Positions 1-10,923 of a stretch of DNA of 64,000 nucleotides are shown here, piece by piece. The stretch is taken from positions 6,391,001-6,455,000 of the forward strand of contig JAIUCV010000002.1 in assembly GCA_026724425.1 (NCBI GenBank), in the 5' to 3' direction. This DNA comes from Erythrophleum ivorense. Taxonomy: Eukaryota; Streptophyta; Magnoliopsida; Fabales; Fabaceae. A program made the position numbers and the translations under genes. Every line of letters starts with the position of its first letter. The first letter of the stretch is position 1. The notes under the pieces are model-generated. The model was given only the letters and a program-made list of their open reading frames with translations. It did no database searches and had not been told where the DNA came from.

Positions 1-59
1 TGTCCATATTACTATTTTATTACTTTTGTTAATTTTAGTTTTATTTCATTTTATTTTTA

Positions 60-1740
60 AAATCGTCGCGTGGGATTTCTTGTCCCTTCAAATGCATGTG
101 AATCAATTCAAGAGTATATGTGACAATAAGCCTCCTTAATCCTTATTGAGTTTTATAATTATATTTTAATAAATTTTGAATTTCGATAACCTACAACAAA
201 AGGGGTTTGATTACAAATAAAAGGATATAACAAAATTGAGAGTTAAAAAAGAAATTTCTTAAAGAAGATAAAAAAAATGATATTAAAAAATAAAAGGATT
301 CTCTTTTCAAATAAAAAGAGAGAGATTTTAGAATAAGGAAACAAGAAAAAAAAAACAAGCAAAAGATATCAATTTTTTTTTCCTTCCAACTCAAAATCTT
401 ATTTCAAATGTCAAAATTCTAAAAAAAAAAGAAAAAAGAAAAAGCAGAACAAAAAGAAAGTAAATTTCAAAGGTTAAAAAAAAGAATAAGAAAAAGAGAA
501 ATAAGATATTTAAAAACTTCCTCTTTCTTAAAAAAAAAAAGCTTATTGAAAATCAACTTGAATTTTAAAGATTTATCTTTTTTTAAAGGTTCCTCTCTAA
601 AAATCAAAAGTAATATATCAAAACAAAAAAAATCAAAGCAATAAGAAAAAAAATAAAAACAAAACAAAACAAAAAGAAAACACAAAAAAAAATTAAAATA
701 AAAAATAAATAAAAATAAAAAAATGATGAAAAAAAGAAAAACTGAAAATGTAAGGAAAGTAAAATTAAATTAATCTTTAGCAAATCAAAACACATCAACT
801 AATCTTAAAACTCATTTTATTTGTTAAAGAAAAAAGTGATTTTTGTTGTCTTTGTCTTTTCACTAAAAAAAAAGGAGTGAAAATAACACAAAAAAAAATT
901 AAGATAAAAAAAAAAGGAAAAGAAAAGAAGAACAAGGAACAAAAACAATACAAAAAAATAATTAATAATAAATCATTCGAATGAGTGAAAAATCAAGAGA
1001 AAAATGAAGATGAAAATAAAAATAATAATTAAGAAAAAGGAGAAGAAAATAGAAAAAATGGGGAAAGAATAAAGAAATGAGATTAATTCTATCTTTAGCA
1101 GAATAAAACATTTCAACCAATGTTAATCTCGTTTTATTTGCCAAAGATAAAAATTATTTTTATTATCTTTCTCTTTTCACCTTAAAAAAAAAACAAAATG
1201 TGACAAAACAAAACAAAGCCAAAAACAAAAAAAAAGAACAAAAACCAAAATATAAAAAAAAAAAAGAAAACACAAACAAATAAATATCGTCTCTATTTGA
1301 ATTACGTGAACTTTAATCCATCTGAACTTTAATCCATCTGAAGGATACGTAGGTTTTAGGCTCTCATTCTATGTCAAATCTGTCATTGTAAATTTTTTTT
1401 TTAATTTTTAATTTTTTTTATTTTGTTTCTTTAATTTATTTCTTCCTTTTTTATTTTCAATTTTATTTTCTTTATTTCTATTTCTTATTTTGCATATGAT
1501 TTGTTAGAAAGAATTAAAATAAATTAAAGGCCATATTGATTTTGTACAACTAATTTAAGATAATCGTTCTTAGCAACGAGTGTTGTGAGATGCTTAACAT
1601 CTTTTTCACTCACAATCGACTCCCGAACCCATTTTTTAGTTCACAGACTATTTTTATTTTATTTTTATAAAAAGGTTTTCTAAAGTTATACTTTTTAAAA
1701 AAATTAAAATTTTGGTGGCAACTTTACACTTATTTCAATT
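60..1740 (+). mobile_element. LTR block of a Ty3-gypsy (Tat/Ogre-like) element, copy A
   Basis: A long A-rich, low-complexity block with tell-tale non-random ends. Near the right end are ggatacgtagg (about 1344), cgactcccgaaccc (about 1617) and ttggtggcaact (about 1713); I recall these as marks of the LTR end and primer-binding region of Tat/Ogre-type gypsy elements, where the site usually reads ggtggcgactc. The whole block aligns by eye, in reverse, with 13020-14900: the outer ends (tcgcgtgggattt... against tcgcatgagaccc...), the ttagcaaatcaaaacacatcaa segment and the cactcacaatcgactc segment all match. It also holds an internal repeat of about 310 bp (778-870 resembles 1093-1190). No coding domain was seen. 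The family name rests on remembered motifs; that the two blocks are related is visible directly. Confidence 0.6.
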
Positions 1741-2160
1741 TGGTTTCGATTTTCATTTTTTTTGAAAATTGAATCGAAATTTCTTTTCAAAATTTTTTTA
1801 AGCACTACACAATCGCATTTTCGAATGTGACATTATCTATAAGCTCCCATTAAATGAATGTTTTATTTCGATCAACATCAACTTAAGCACCTAAGTGTTT
1901 TCTTAGTTTAGATTTATATTTGACACCAAATTGACCTTACAAAGCTTTTTAAATCTGTGAGATGCATTTAGACTAGAATTAATCTCAAATTTTGATAAAT
2001 TAACTACTTGACTGAAAAGGCAATTGTAATGTTATAAGATTTCACTTAAAGTATGCAAGCTTGGGACAATGCTTCAAAAAAAAGAAAAGTATCATTAACA
2101 TACATTAAGTGTGTCACAGGCTCTAGTTGCTGGTAGATTTTGATTTTAATCATTTAAATT
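1741..2160. other. Intergenic, possibly interior of the gypsy relic
   Basis: AT-rich sequence just inside the primer-binding-like site. It could be the start of the retroelement's internal region, but no gag or pol reading frame is visible. Confidence 0.4.
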
Positions 2161-2164
2161 TGAT

Positions 2165-2541
2165 TATGGAAGACATAAAATATTAGTATATAAAATAAAT
2201 AGAAATGGAGATAGTGATCCCCTTGTCACAATCCTTGTTGGGGCAAAAAAGGATTAACAGAATGACCATTAACCAAGACTTAGTAATTAAGTGTTGATTC
2301 ACATTGCATAATTACTAAGATCTAATAAGTCAAAAAACCCATGATAGATAATACATCTTGTAAGAAGTTTCAAAAAATTTATTATAGGCTTTAACAGTAT
2401 CAAATTTAAAAATACGCCCTTCAAACGCCTCATCTTATAATCAAATGCCAAAATGATATTCTCAAAAATTAACCGACCTTTGAGAAAGGTAATTGATTTT
2501 GGGCCATAAGTTAGGAAGGTAGCATTGTAGTGCCAGCACAA
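2165..2541 (-). pseudogene. LINE (L1-type) reverse-transcriptase fragment, broken
   Basis: On the minus strand a frame reads FLKGRLIFENIILAFDY, which fits the [QS]AF-x-GR-x-I-x-DN-I-L-x-AFE stretch of plant LINE reverse transcriptases. About 200 bases further along the same strand another frame reads VNGHSVNPFLPQQGL, a stop, QGD and then, after an apparent one-base loss, LSPFLFILYTNIL. This corresponds to the NG-x-x-x-x-F-x-x-x-x-GLRQGDPLSPFLFIL block of the family. Order and spacing are plausible for one protein that has lost part of its palm domain (the catalytic YADD box was not found). The stop and frameshift make it a dead fragment. No poly(A) tail or target-site duplication was identified. 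Confidence 0.7.
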
Positions 2542-3919
2542 ATTTTGAATGATTGATCATATTTCCATTTTAATTCTAAATTAAAACATTGAATGCTATA
2601 TAAAATGCAGGTAAAGTTTTGAATTTGAGTTTAACTTTTAGAAGCTGTCAACTTAAAACTATTTAATTTTTAAATTTTATCATAGGTTTAAATATAACTG
2701 TAATTACATAAATTTTAATTAAATAATGGTAGAATTATAGAAATTTCAAATACAAGAATCAATCATTAAATTTAAAAGAATTAATTAATATAAATATAAA
2801 TAGTATTTTAATTATCATCTCAAATTTAATTGATTAAAATTAAATATAATTATAATTTAAGAAAATAAATAAATAAATTTGAGGTATCACTTGTTTATAA
2901 TTTTAAAGAAGTAATATTTTTTGATATAATATAATAGATATAATAGATAATAGATTTTATTTGAGTTAACGCGGATATGCTCAAAGTATTAAATTATTTT
3001 CAAATTTCAATGCCACTGAAATACTTTCCCCTAAAATTTTTCAACTCCATTTGGCATTCAACGTGGGATTTTCAGCTCTAATAAGTAATAACCCAATGAT
3101 CTGTTGTCAAATTCAGCTCTACGTGTGTTTTTAAGCCATGACACCTATGCTTTTGGTTATTGCGAAAGTTACAGCAAAAAATATAGATAATCAAAATATT
3201 CATATTCAAACAAAAATATTTATTTGAGTTTCGGTCTAAAGATAAAAAATAGATTTAGATCTAAGTTTAAAGTTTTTCAAAAATTTTTGAGAGTTTAGAT
3301 TCAAATTTGAGATGTAGTAGGAAGGATGATACCGTCCCAAACTTATATAGGGATCTGAGAAGAAAATGTTTTTTTGAAAATTTTTCAAATAAATGGATGT
3401 AAGTTTGGAAATTTAGGAATTTGACCCCAAAACCAAAAAAGATAAAGATGAGTTTGTTACACGTTTATATTAAGAAAAATATTTTTCTCTAACAAGAAGA
3501 TGTAATACCTTGTCAATGATCACTAGCTTAAGAAAAGGGACTTCCTGAAAAATGGTGGCTAAGATAATTACGTATTTTCATTGGATTTGTCGTTTATTTC
3601 ATTTCAAATCGGTTGAGTGCGACTATAATACAATTAACAATCCATAGAGGATCTTAAATACCTCTCAGTTAAAAGTTTAAATTTAAAACTCTTTAATATA
3701 CGAAAAGTTAAGAATAAAAATAAAAAAATAAATTATAAATAAAAAATAAATATTGTATCTTTATTTTTAAAAATTTAATAAATAAATAAATAAATATTAT
3801 TAAATAATAATTATAAAAATATATTAAATTTTTTTCAAATTTTTTTTTCTTTTTCTTCCTCTCCTCTGCCAAATATGCGCCACTAGTTTTTTCTATTCCA
3901 ACAAATGGGAAATTGCACA
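2542..3919. other. Intergenic, AT-rich, no gene seen
   Basis: Long A/T runs and an (AAAT)n-like tract near 3720-3800. No coding frame, RNA gene or clear repeat boundary was found. Confidence 0.5.
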
Positions 3920-4690
3920 TTACATCACAGTAGTCATGGGCCGAAGAGGAGGTGAATCTTGGACGGCCCAAGTGCCCATTGGCACCTCCATTTCCATTAC
4001 AATCCAACCAGCATAGGAGACGCCACATGGCCCACTCTCGTTCTCCGACTCGGCTTCACTCCCCAGCTCTTCTTCAAACTCATCACAACGCTCCTGTGTT
4101 CCTTCTTCACCTTGTTCGTTAAATTCAACATCTTCATGTACTGGGACGAGCTTCATTTGGAGTCTACCATTTTCTCTGCGAACTTCCAAATGTTGATGAT
4201 GCTTCACTCTCTCTGCCCTTACTATAAGCCTTCCATCACAATACTCCCTTTTCAAAACCCATGGGTGTCGACCCATGGGCGGCGGGTACTGCCTCGTGAG
4301 TGCAGTACTCCTGTATCGCAACCTAGTGCGGTTGTTCAGAGGTTGAGCTTCATCCACCACTCCTTTTAGATGCTCTTCAACATTAGAGCTCATGGAATCG
4401 CCACTCTCTGATCCGATCAGGTCGTCCATCATAGAGCACCTGAACGTCGATCTTTTTGACGTTTTGGTGGTGATAGTGTAGCAATGAACAATGCTCAGAC
4501 CATGAGGTTGTTTTGATTCTGAATGGATTAGGATTTTGAGGCCTACTTGGAGATCATCTTTTCTATAGGGTGGTGGAGGTTGGTTTGGAATTTTCAGGAG
4601 GGATATAGGTAGCTTTGCTGTCCACAGCATTATACTATAAAGGGATGAAGTTATGGACTCCCCCTTAAATGATAATAATTTGCTCAACAT
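3920..4690 (-). CDS. FANTASTIC FOUR (FAF)-like protein
   Basis: Single-exon gene of 256 codons. The FAF domain lies at about residues 132-184: RQYPPP, then HPWVLKREYCDGRLIV, then RVKHHQHLEVRRENGRLQM and LVP. An acidic, Glu-rich tail follows (about 186-220), the usual layout of the plant FAF family. In Arabidopsis, FAF proteins act in the shoot meristem and limit its size through the WUSCHEL/CLAVATA circuit; divergent 'FAF-like' members are poorly understood. The short loop between PPP and PWVLKR (GRH) is shorter than I expect from the family, where a segment like xLLARTxNLPSRM sits there, so this is probably a divergent member. Met21 (MLWTAKLPIS) is an alternative start. No intron is needed. 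A plus-strand frame over 3959-4369 is a shadow. The family call is firm; role here is inferred. Confidence 0.85.
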   Translation of the reverse strand: MLSKLLSFKGESITSSLYSIMLWTAKLPISLLKIPNQPPPPYRKDDLQVGLKILIHSESKQPHGLSIVHCYTITTKTSKRSTFRCSMMDDLIGSESGDSMSSNVEEHLKGVVDEAQPLNNRTRLRYRSTALTRQYPPPMGRHPWVLKREYCDGRLIVRAERVKHHQHLEVRRENGRLQMKLVPVHEDVEFNEQGEEGTQERCDEFEEELGSEAESENESGPCGVSYAGWIVMEMEVPMGTWAVQDSPPLRPMTTVM

Positions 4691-5879
4691 ATCAGTGTCT
4701 TTATTGTAAAACAGGAAAAATAGTTAGCCACCTGCAATTATCCTGCAGGAAATTAAGGAAGGAAAGTTAGACACATACATGTTGTTAGCTAGCTGGCTGT
4801 AGCTGGCAGTAATTAAATTTAATTTATTAGAGAAAATTTGGGTAAGGTGCTAATTTGATAAATGCATGAAATCTGGAAGGGATTGTAATGGATTAGATGA
4901 ATTTGTGTCAGTTAAGGAAGGACTAGTTATGGTTGCCTGTCAATTGTAAAAATAATTCGCAATGAACAACGTACGCGTGGGTGCACGGAGTGAGCGTCAT
5001 GGTGGGCTATGTGTTTTCCAATTAGCATCTTGTCTTCGTTTCTATATTGCGCACACTGTTTATAACGGTTCATCTTCCAACACTAGTGGTATGTTTGGTA
5101 CAATGAGGTAAAAAAAAAAAAAAAAAAAGAAATATAAAAAGTGAGAAGTCCGAGGTAAGTAGGACAACATTTTTTTTTATGTCTTTATATTTTAAAAAAT
5201 AATTTAATAATTAAAATAATAATTATAAAAATATAATATATATTATACAATGATTTATAGGAAGTATGTTCACGTCTGTATGATATAAAATGGGGTGTAG
5301 GACAATTGCAACACATGTTTTCTATAATTTATTTATTTTTTTTAATTTTTATTATAAAATTGTTCTAGAATATTAAAAAAAAGAAAAAAATAAATTTCAT
5401 ACATATTTTTACTTTTTGTGTTATTTTTTCTCTAAATTTTATAATAAAAAATTATAAAGAATCTTAATATAATTTTTTGCAAGTAGAAATTTGCTTGCCA
5501 CAACATAAAGTGCGAAGTATTTTATAAATGTTAAAAATAGAAAAAAAGAAGAAGTTTACGCTTCCTAGATCTTGGGCAGTGAGCATGAAAATTAGAGAGG
5601 AAGAATTGAGAAAACATGGAGTTATGCATGGTTCTTCACTTGTTATAAATAATTATATATATATATATATATATTTATATATGTTGAACCCTTTTTTGTT
5701 TTTTCGAGGTGGTGGCTAGGGCCATAGAGAGGCATTGCAACGGCATAAGCGAGACATAATCCAGAAACAATTTGGATTATATGTCATCAAAAGTAAAGTG
5801 CTATTTTATGCTATTTTGAAAAATCTGTAGTCAGCGTCAAACACGTATATATAAGCCGCATAAAATCTAAAATTTTAGA
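4691..5879. other. Intergenic, upstream of the FAF-like gene
   Basis: Holds the presumed promoter of the minus-strand FAF-like gene, but no convincing TATA box was located. From about 5090 a MITE-like stretch begins (gtatgtttggtacaatgagg followed by a long A run), and a (TA)n tract lies at about 5655-5682. No gene seen. Confidence 0.4.
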
Positions 5880-6240
5880 GCAGGACTTACAGTGGAGGAT
5901 ACCCTATAGCCAGCCTCAAGGTCTTTCTGCTGTTTGGTTTTGAAACGAACTGGCTCTCAAGAGGCAGGGTTCACCTCCAATCGCAGCTTCTTCGACTCTG
6001 CAAGCCGCAGAATATGGAAGCAAGATCTGAAGCTCTTATCGGATTCTGATGGGTGCTCTGGCTATTTAAGTAACTAGCGTCTCAGTACCATTACCAACTT
6101 CAAATAAACGCATGTCATCGTACGGGGAATTATAGATCATGAGCCGGTTTCTTTCACCAATTCATGAATCTACTGTGCGGGCAATTGTAGAATGACCAAA
6201 ATTCAGATGTGACTCTCGAGGGCGGCTTAAGTGTAAAGAA
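5880..6240. other. GC-richer island of unknown nature
   Basis: About 360 bases stand out from the AT-rich surroundings by balanced base composition and few homopolymers, like exon or organelle-derived sequence. Short open stretches exist on both strands (for example FFDSASRRIWKQDLKLLSDS on plus), but none could be assigned to a family and no splice structure was evident. It may be a gene relic or an organelle-DNA insertion. Confidence 0.3.
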
Positions 6241-6946
6241 TAAATAAGTTTTTCACGGAGGAATTTGAACTTAAATAGAGAAAAAAAATTTAAAATATCA
6301 TTTTATGATGTTGTTAAAAAGCAAAACAATTTACGAAATCTAATTTTAATACGTCTCCCAATTAAATAAGAAATAGGTTTCCTAGTAAAATAAGATGAAT
6401 CTTCTAATTAAATAACTAGAGTCTCCTAATTAAACCAAAATACTAATAATAATAAAATTATAAAAATACTTATTAAATTAGATAAATTACTAAAATTCTA
6501 TTCAAACCAAAACTCAACATGCTCTCTGAGTTTTTTTTTTTTGGGTGGTTCTAGCAATCAACTTGTCTCATATATTTATAGATTAAATTTAAGTGTAATT
6601 TTTTATATTTTTACAAGCAAATTTATCAATTAAAATATAATAAATATATAATTTAATTGGATAATCATATAATTGTCTATATAAACTATAACTTGTTATG
6701 GTATTATTAAAAAACATACACTTATTATATTCTAATTAAAAATTTAATAACAAAAACAGAAAGAATTATATATAAATTTTTTCCTATATTTACCCACTAG
6801 GAGTCCCTCATCAATTTTTGTTGTGCCCAAAGTGAGACTCGGTAATTCAAATACAACGCTAGAACAATCCCCGTATACTCCTAATACATGTTGGTTTTGT
6901 AATCAGAAAGCGTTGAAAGGTGATTTTTTTTTTGGGTGCACACTAG
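6241..6946. other. Intergenic, AT-rich, no gene seen
   Basis: Low-complexity AT-rich DNA; nothing coding or clearly repeated was found. Confidence 0.4.
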
Positions 6947-7187
6947 AAGATTAAGCATATTAATATATATTGGTAATAACAGTTAAAATATACCATTTCT
7001 TAATGTGCTGATAACTAATTATTAATAGTGACAATGGGCAATTAGCACTTTGTATAGCTATTCATTAAAAGTACTGATAATTATACATTGTTATCACTTA
7101 GTAGCTGATTACTGACATATTTTAATAATATTTATTGACACAATAAGCAATTGTTATTAATGTATATTAGTGCGCTTAATTTTTTTT
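6947..7187. repeat. Imperfect palindromic MITE-like element (~240 bp)
   Basis: The left end (ttaagcatattaatatatattggtaataac) and the reverse complement of the right end (ttaagcgcactaatatacattaataacaa) match imperfectly over some 30 bases. Complementarity continues inward with tatcag and atcagcac-like blocks, so the segment can fold into one long hairpin. This is the shape of a non-autonomous DNA transposon. The superfamily and target duplication were not determined. Confidence 0.45.
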
Positions 7188-10100
7188 AATGGATATTGTA
7201 AAATGTAAATTCCTAAGTAGAAAAGCTCCATTGCCTCTATCTATAACGTTTTTAATTTCAACCTAGATGCTCAAAATCACATATAGAATCATTGAGCCAT
7301 ACCAAAATAACTCAAGTTACCCAGTTGTGCTCCGAATAACATTCATTTTGAGCCAAACCACATGCTACTTTATGTAGAAGTGTAATATCTATAACCATCC
7401 AAGTTCAACTCTCTGATATTTTTTCAATCGAATTGGTCAACTTTCCCGGATATGCGTTAAAGAGAATGAAGACTTTACAATAAAAGTAACTTGGCACTTA
7501 AATAGCGTGACATAACAGTTATTGGTAATGGAGTGATATATCGTAAATAATCAAGATTACAAATCAATTAATTAGTGAATCCTCTTATCACAATAATTTG
7601 ATTTATAGAAAAAAAAAAAAGAAATATGATTTTCAATTAGTTTAAAATTAATGTTTTGGTTTTCCACATATATAAACTTTTAATTTTTAGCGAATATCCA
7701 ACAAATAAACAAAAACCTTGACAAGACAATCTCCACCGTTCTTTGAAGACAATAGAAACGATTTTTGGTATTTAAAAATAAAGCAGCCAATACATGACTG
7801 TAAGGACTATGGAGGTTTACCTTTCTCCGTTGAACACGCGAAATTAAATTACATTAGCAGATTCTTATGCTGCATGTGATACTTAAAAATGATTTCTATG
7901 AGAATGAGATTGAGATGAAATCTTATATTGTTAATTATATCCAGTATGATATAAAAAAAAAAGATAAAAATATTATTTTATTATCATATTTGGTTAAATA
8001 AAAATAATATAGAAATAAACTAAATAAATAAATGATCATAATATTCTCAATAAAAAATACTAAAAAATTCATTTTATTTTTAAATTTGTAAACACATTTT
8101 TTTAACGTCCCAAGGAAATTAAAATACTTATTTTTATTTTTTAATTTGTAAATAAATGTTCTTTTATATACTCCTTTAATATATTAAATTTAATTTTTTT
8201 TATTTGCAAAAAATTTGCTTGCAAATGTTGTCATTTTTGGTATGATTCCATGGAATGGCCCCCATTCCATTATATATATATATGGAATACTTGATTCCAC
8301 AAATATATGAATGAGCATTCCCAACCCATGGCAATGGAATAGAGAAAGAACCAGCCAAACAACATTTTTGTAGGATTTCCTCTCTCTTTCCCTTTCCCAA
8401 CTCCCAATTTCTCCTGTTGGTTTTTTCTTTTGATGAAAATTCCAATGATTGATCAGACAAGAGCAAATAGTTATATGAAGTAATCTTAAATAACTCCTTG
8501 TTGTCCTTGTTCTATGAGTAGACTATGAAGATAGGATACAATTCTCTGAAAATGAGTCTCCTAGATCTTAAATGTAGTTAAGTTTAAGTAAAATGAAGTT
8601 TTAAATGATCAAGAATAAATTAAAAAAGATGGAGATAAATGAAATTGGGGATCAAAAATATATGCTTCAAATTGATTAAACATCAGTACAAACTCAAAAC
8701 AATAGAAAAACTAATAACAACTTTAACAATGAATTGAAAATAAACTAAAAATAATGAGCATAAAGTAGATAAATAAAAGTTCAAAATAAATGTGCGTAAA
8801 GATAAAAATAGGTTGTTAAATAGTTTATTGTGCATTCTAGTCTTTCTTCTTCTTATATAGGGATTTTCTAAAGTTGTTAATTATTCTATGATAGGCCATT
8901 ATTCATATTTTATGCCTCTATTAATATCATGCCTCTTTCATTCTTAAATGGAATGCTTTGAGTGAAAAACATCCTAAAATTGGTTAAGCCTATATTCTCC
9001 TTTTCAACTACTTAATTGTCAAGTTTTTAACTATATTAATTGAGCCTCTAACCACATAATTTATTTCTTAACTAATCAGACAAAACCTCAATTAAATAAT
9101 TATAATCTTGGCTAACCTTTTGACTAGGTAGTTATGATGTCAATTGGAATCTTGGATAAACAAGTGCAATCTTAACTAAGCTTTTAACTAATTAATCAAT
9201 TGTAATCTCAATTAAATTATTATTATTTAGTTATGACACTTCTAATCCAACCATAAAATAAAAGTAAAGAGAATAACCTAACTATTTGAGAGGAGGGTGT
9301 AAAAAAAGAAAAAAAAAGGCACTTCCTAACATAAAAGTTTAAGTGATCAAAGCTGGATTGACAACATGAATACAGAAAGACCAACCATAAGATCTAAAAC
9401 CAATTATTAACGGTACTAGGTACATCTTCATATTCACCAACACCCATATAATAGGAGAAGTGAAAGAGAATAAGATCCTTAAAAATTGCAAGTCCAAACC
9501 TAGATTTTGAGTTAACTTGATTGGTTTACAAGCTTGCAACAACATGTTCAACACTATCATAAGTTTGAAAGTTTATCTAAATTTATGACTTCATTTGTAG
9601 ATCCGTTCACTTGTTAAATTGTTTTCATATTATTAAACAGATAATTTTATTTGCACCATTCTTATATTTATTTTATTATTTGTGTTCACAAAATCTTATC
9701 TAATACAAAGATACCTAGAATCAAATTCTTCTTTATTGCCCCAAACTTGTAAATAAATTGCACTTGCTTAAAATAGTACATATATCATTTTACTTATCAT
9801 CTTGTTTAATGTCTTTTTGTAAGAGTCTGCTTGTTTCGATCACTTACTAGTGGATAGAGCTCAGAGACCTCATGCAGCCTAAATTTTCAAATGAAGATTC
9901 CTACTGGGTATGCATTGGTTGAAGCTATTAAAATTCAATTTGGCCCAATATTGATAGACTAAGGGATGTACAAAAATAAAGGCTATATCAAAGTTGATTA
10001 AAGATGATAGACTATGAAGAATTGAAAAACAAGGAAAGGATTTATATGGTTGGACTTTAATTACCTATAGTGCAGGAATTTAAAGAAAATAATGCTCCAT

Positions 10101-10513
10101 AATAGTGCATAAGGTAGAATTGAGAATAGAAAGATTAACAAGCTTTTAATATTAAAAGTTTTTTCCACCAAGTTTTAACATTAAAGATTGATTAAAATGC
10201 AAATTAGAGTTTGAATTTCATTGAATGCATATTATGGCCAAAGCCAAATGGAAGTCTAAAGTGAGATTTCATGGTCTCACTAAAAGAAAAGAGAGGGAAA
10301 ACAAGGCCAAGAATCTCTAACTAGTCCTAAGCATTAGGCATAACACAAGGAGAAATGAGTGACAAAATTGCCTCTTCTTTTTTTAAGATTTACCAAAAGA
10401 AAAGAAAAAAGACTTGGTTAAACTAATCAACCATGAATTGACCTAATTGGATGCAAGGGCACCCCAAAAATGCATAATGGATCAGTTGATATAACTGTAC
10501 TGCAATTCAAGCA
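7188..10513. other. Intergenic, no supported gene
   Basis: About 3.3 kb of AT-rich DNA. The short minus-strand frames at 8200-8466 and 9339-9560 have no recognisable motif and fit chance. The more mixed sequence at 8450-10500 may be the decayed interior of the minus-strand gypsy element whose LTR lies at 13020-14900, but no gag or pol motif was seen. Confidence 0.4.
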
Positions 10514-10923
10514 CTATGCTTTGCCATTGGTATCTATTACAACCCTGTCATTTTCCAAGTCAACCTTATCACCTACTCTTTTCTTGTCTTCCTCTGTACA
10601 TGTATCATCAATGTCATTAGTTTGTTCACTTGTTGCATAAGGCCTATTATCTTCTACTTGATGGTCGTGGTCATGAAAGAGAGGAAGGGTATCTAATACA
10701 TCGTTGTCGAGGGAGACAGGCTGCTAGGTGAGTTGACCATTGGCTTTATGGGCTCAAAAGTATTGTGACACTTGATCTTTTCCTTTTTGAGAATAAGTCT
10801 GTTATTGGGACTATAGCACCTCTTCAACACCAAGGGCATGCGGAAATGAAGGTTTTGAGTGCAAGCTAGCAGCAATAAAAGAGGTGGGAACTCTTTTAAT
10901 ACCATGTTTTTTCTCATACTCAT
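10514..10923 (-). pseudogene. FAF-like gene relic, frameshifted
   Basis: On the minus strand one frame reads KEFPPLLLLLACTQNL, then RMPLVLKRCYSPNNRLILKK and EKIKCH. This follows the FAF-domain core (EFPPPxPLLAxTxNLPxxMPWVLKRYYxxxGRLILxEExVxHHEY) closely in order and spacing. The match fades after the KCH position and a stop follows at MY. In the next frame an open stretch of about 48 codons rich in Asp/Glu (from VLDTLPLFHDHDH to the stop at 10514) continues, resembling the acidic tail of FAF proteins; one frameshift would join the two. Changes at conserved places (PPP to PPL, W to L, HH to CH) and the frame break mark a relic. It is on the same strand as the intact FAF-like gene 6 kb away but keeps the loop that gene lacks, so it is probably not a recent tandem copy. 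Confidence 0.7.

Noticed and set aside
3959..4369. Plus-strand 136-codon frame.
   Set aside because: Shadow of the FAF-like gene on the minus strand.
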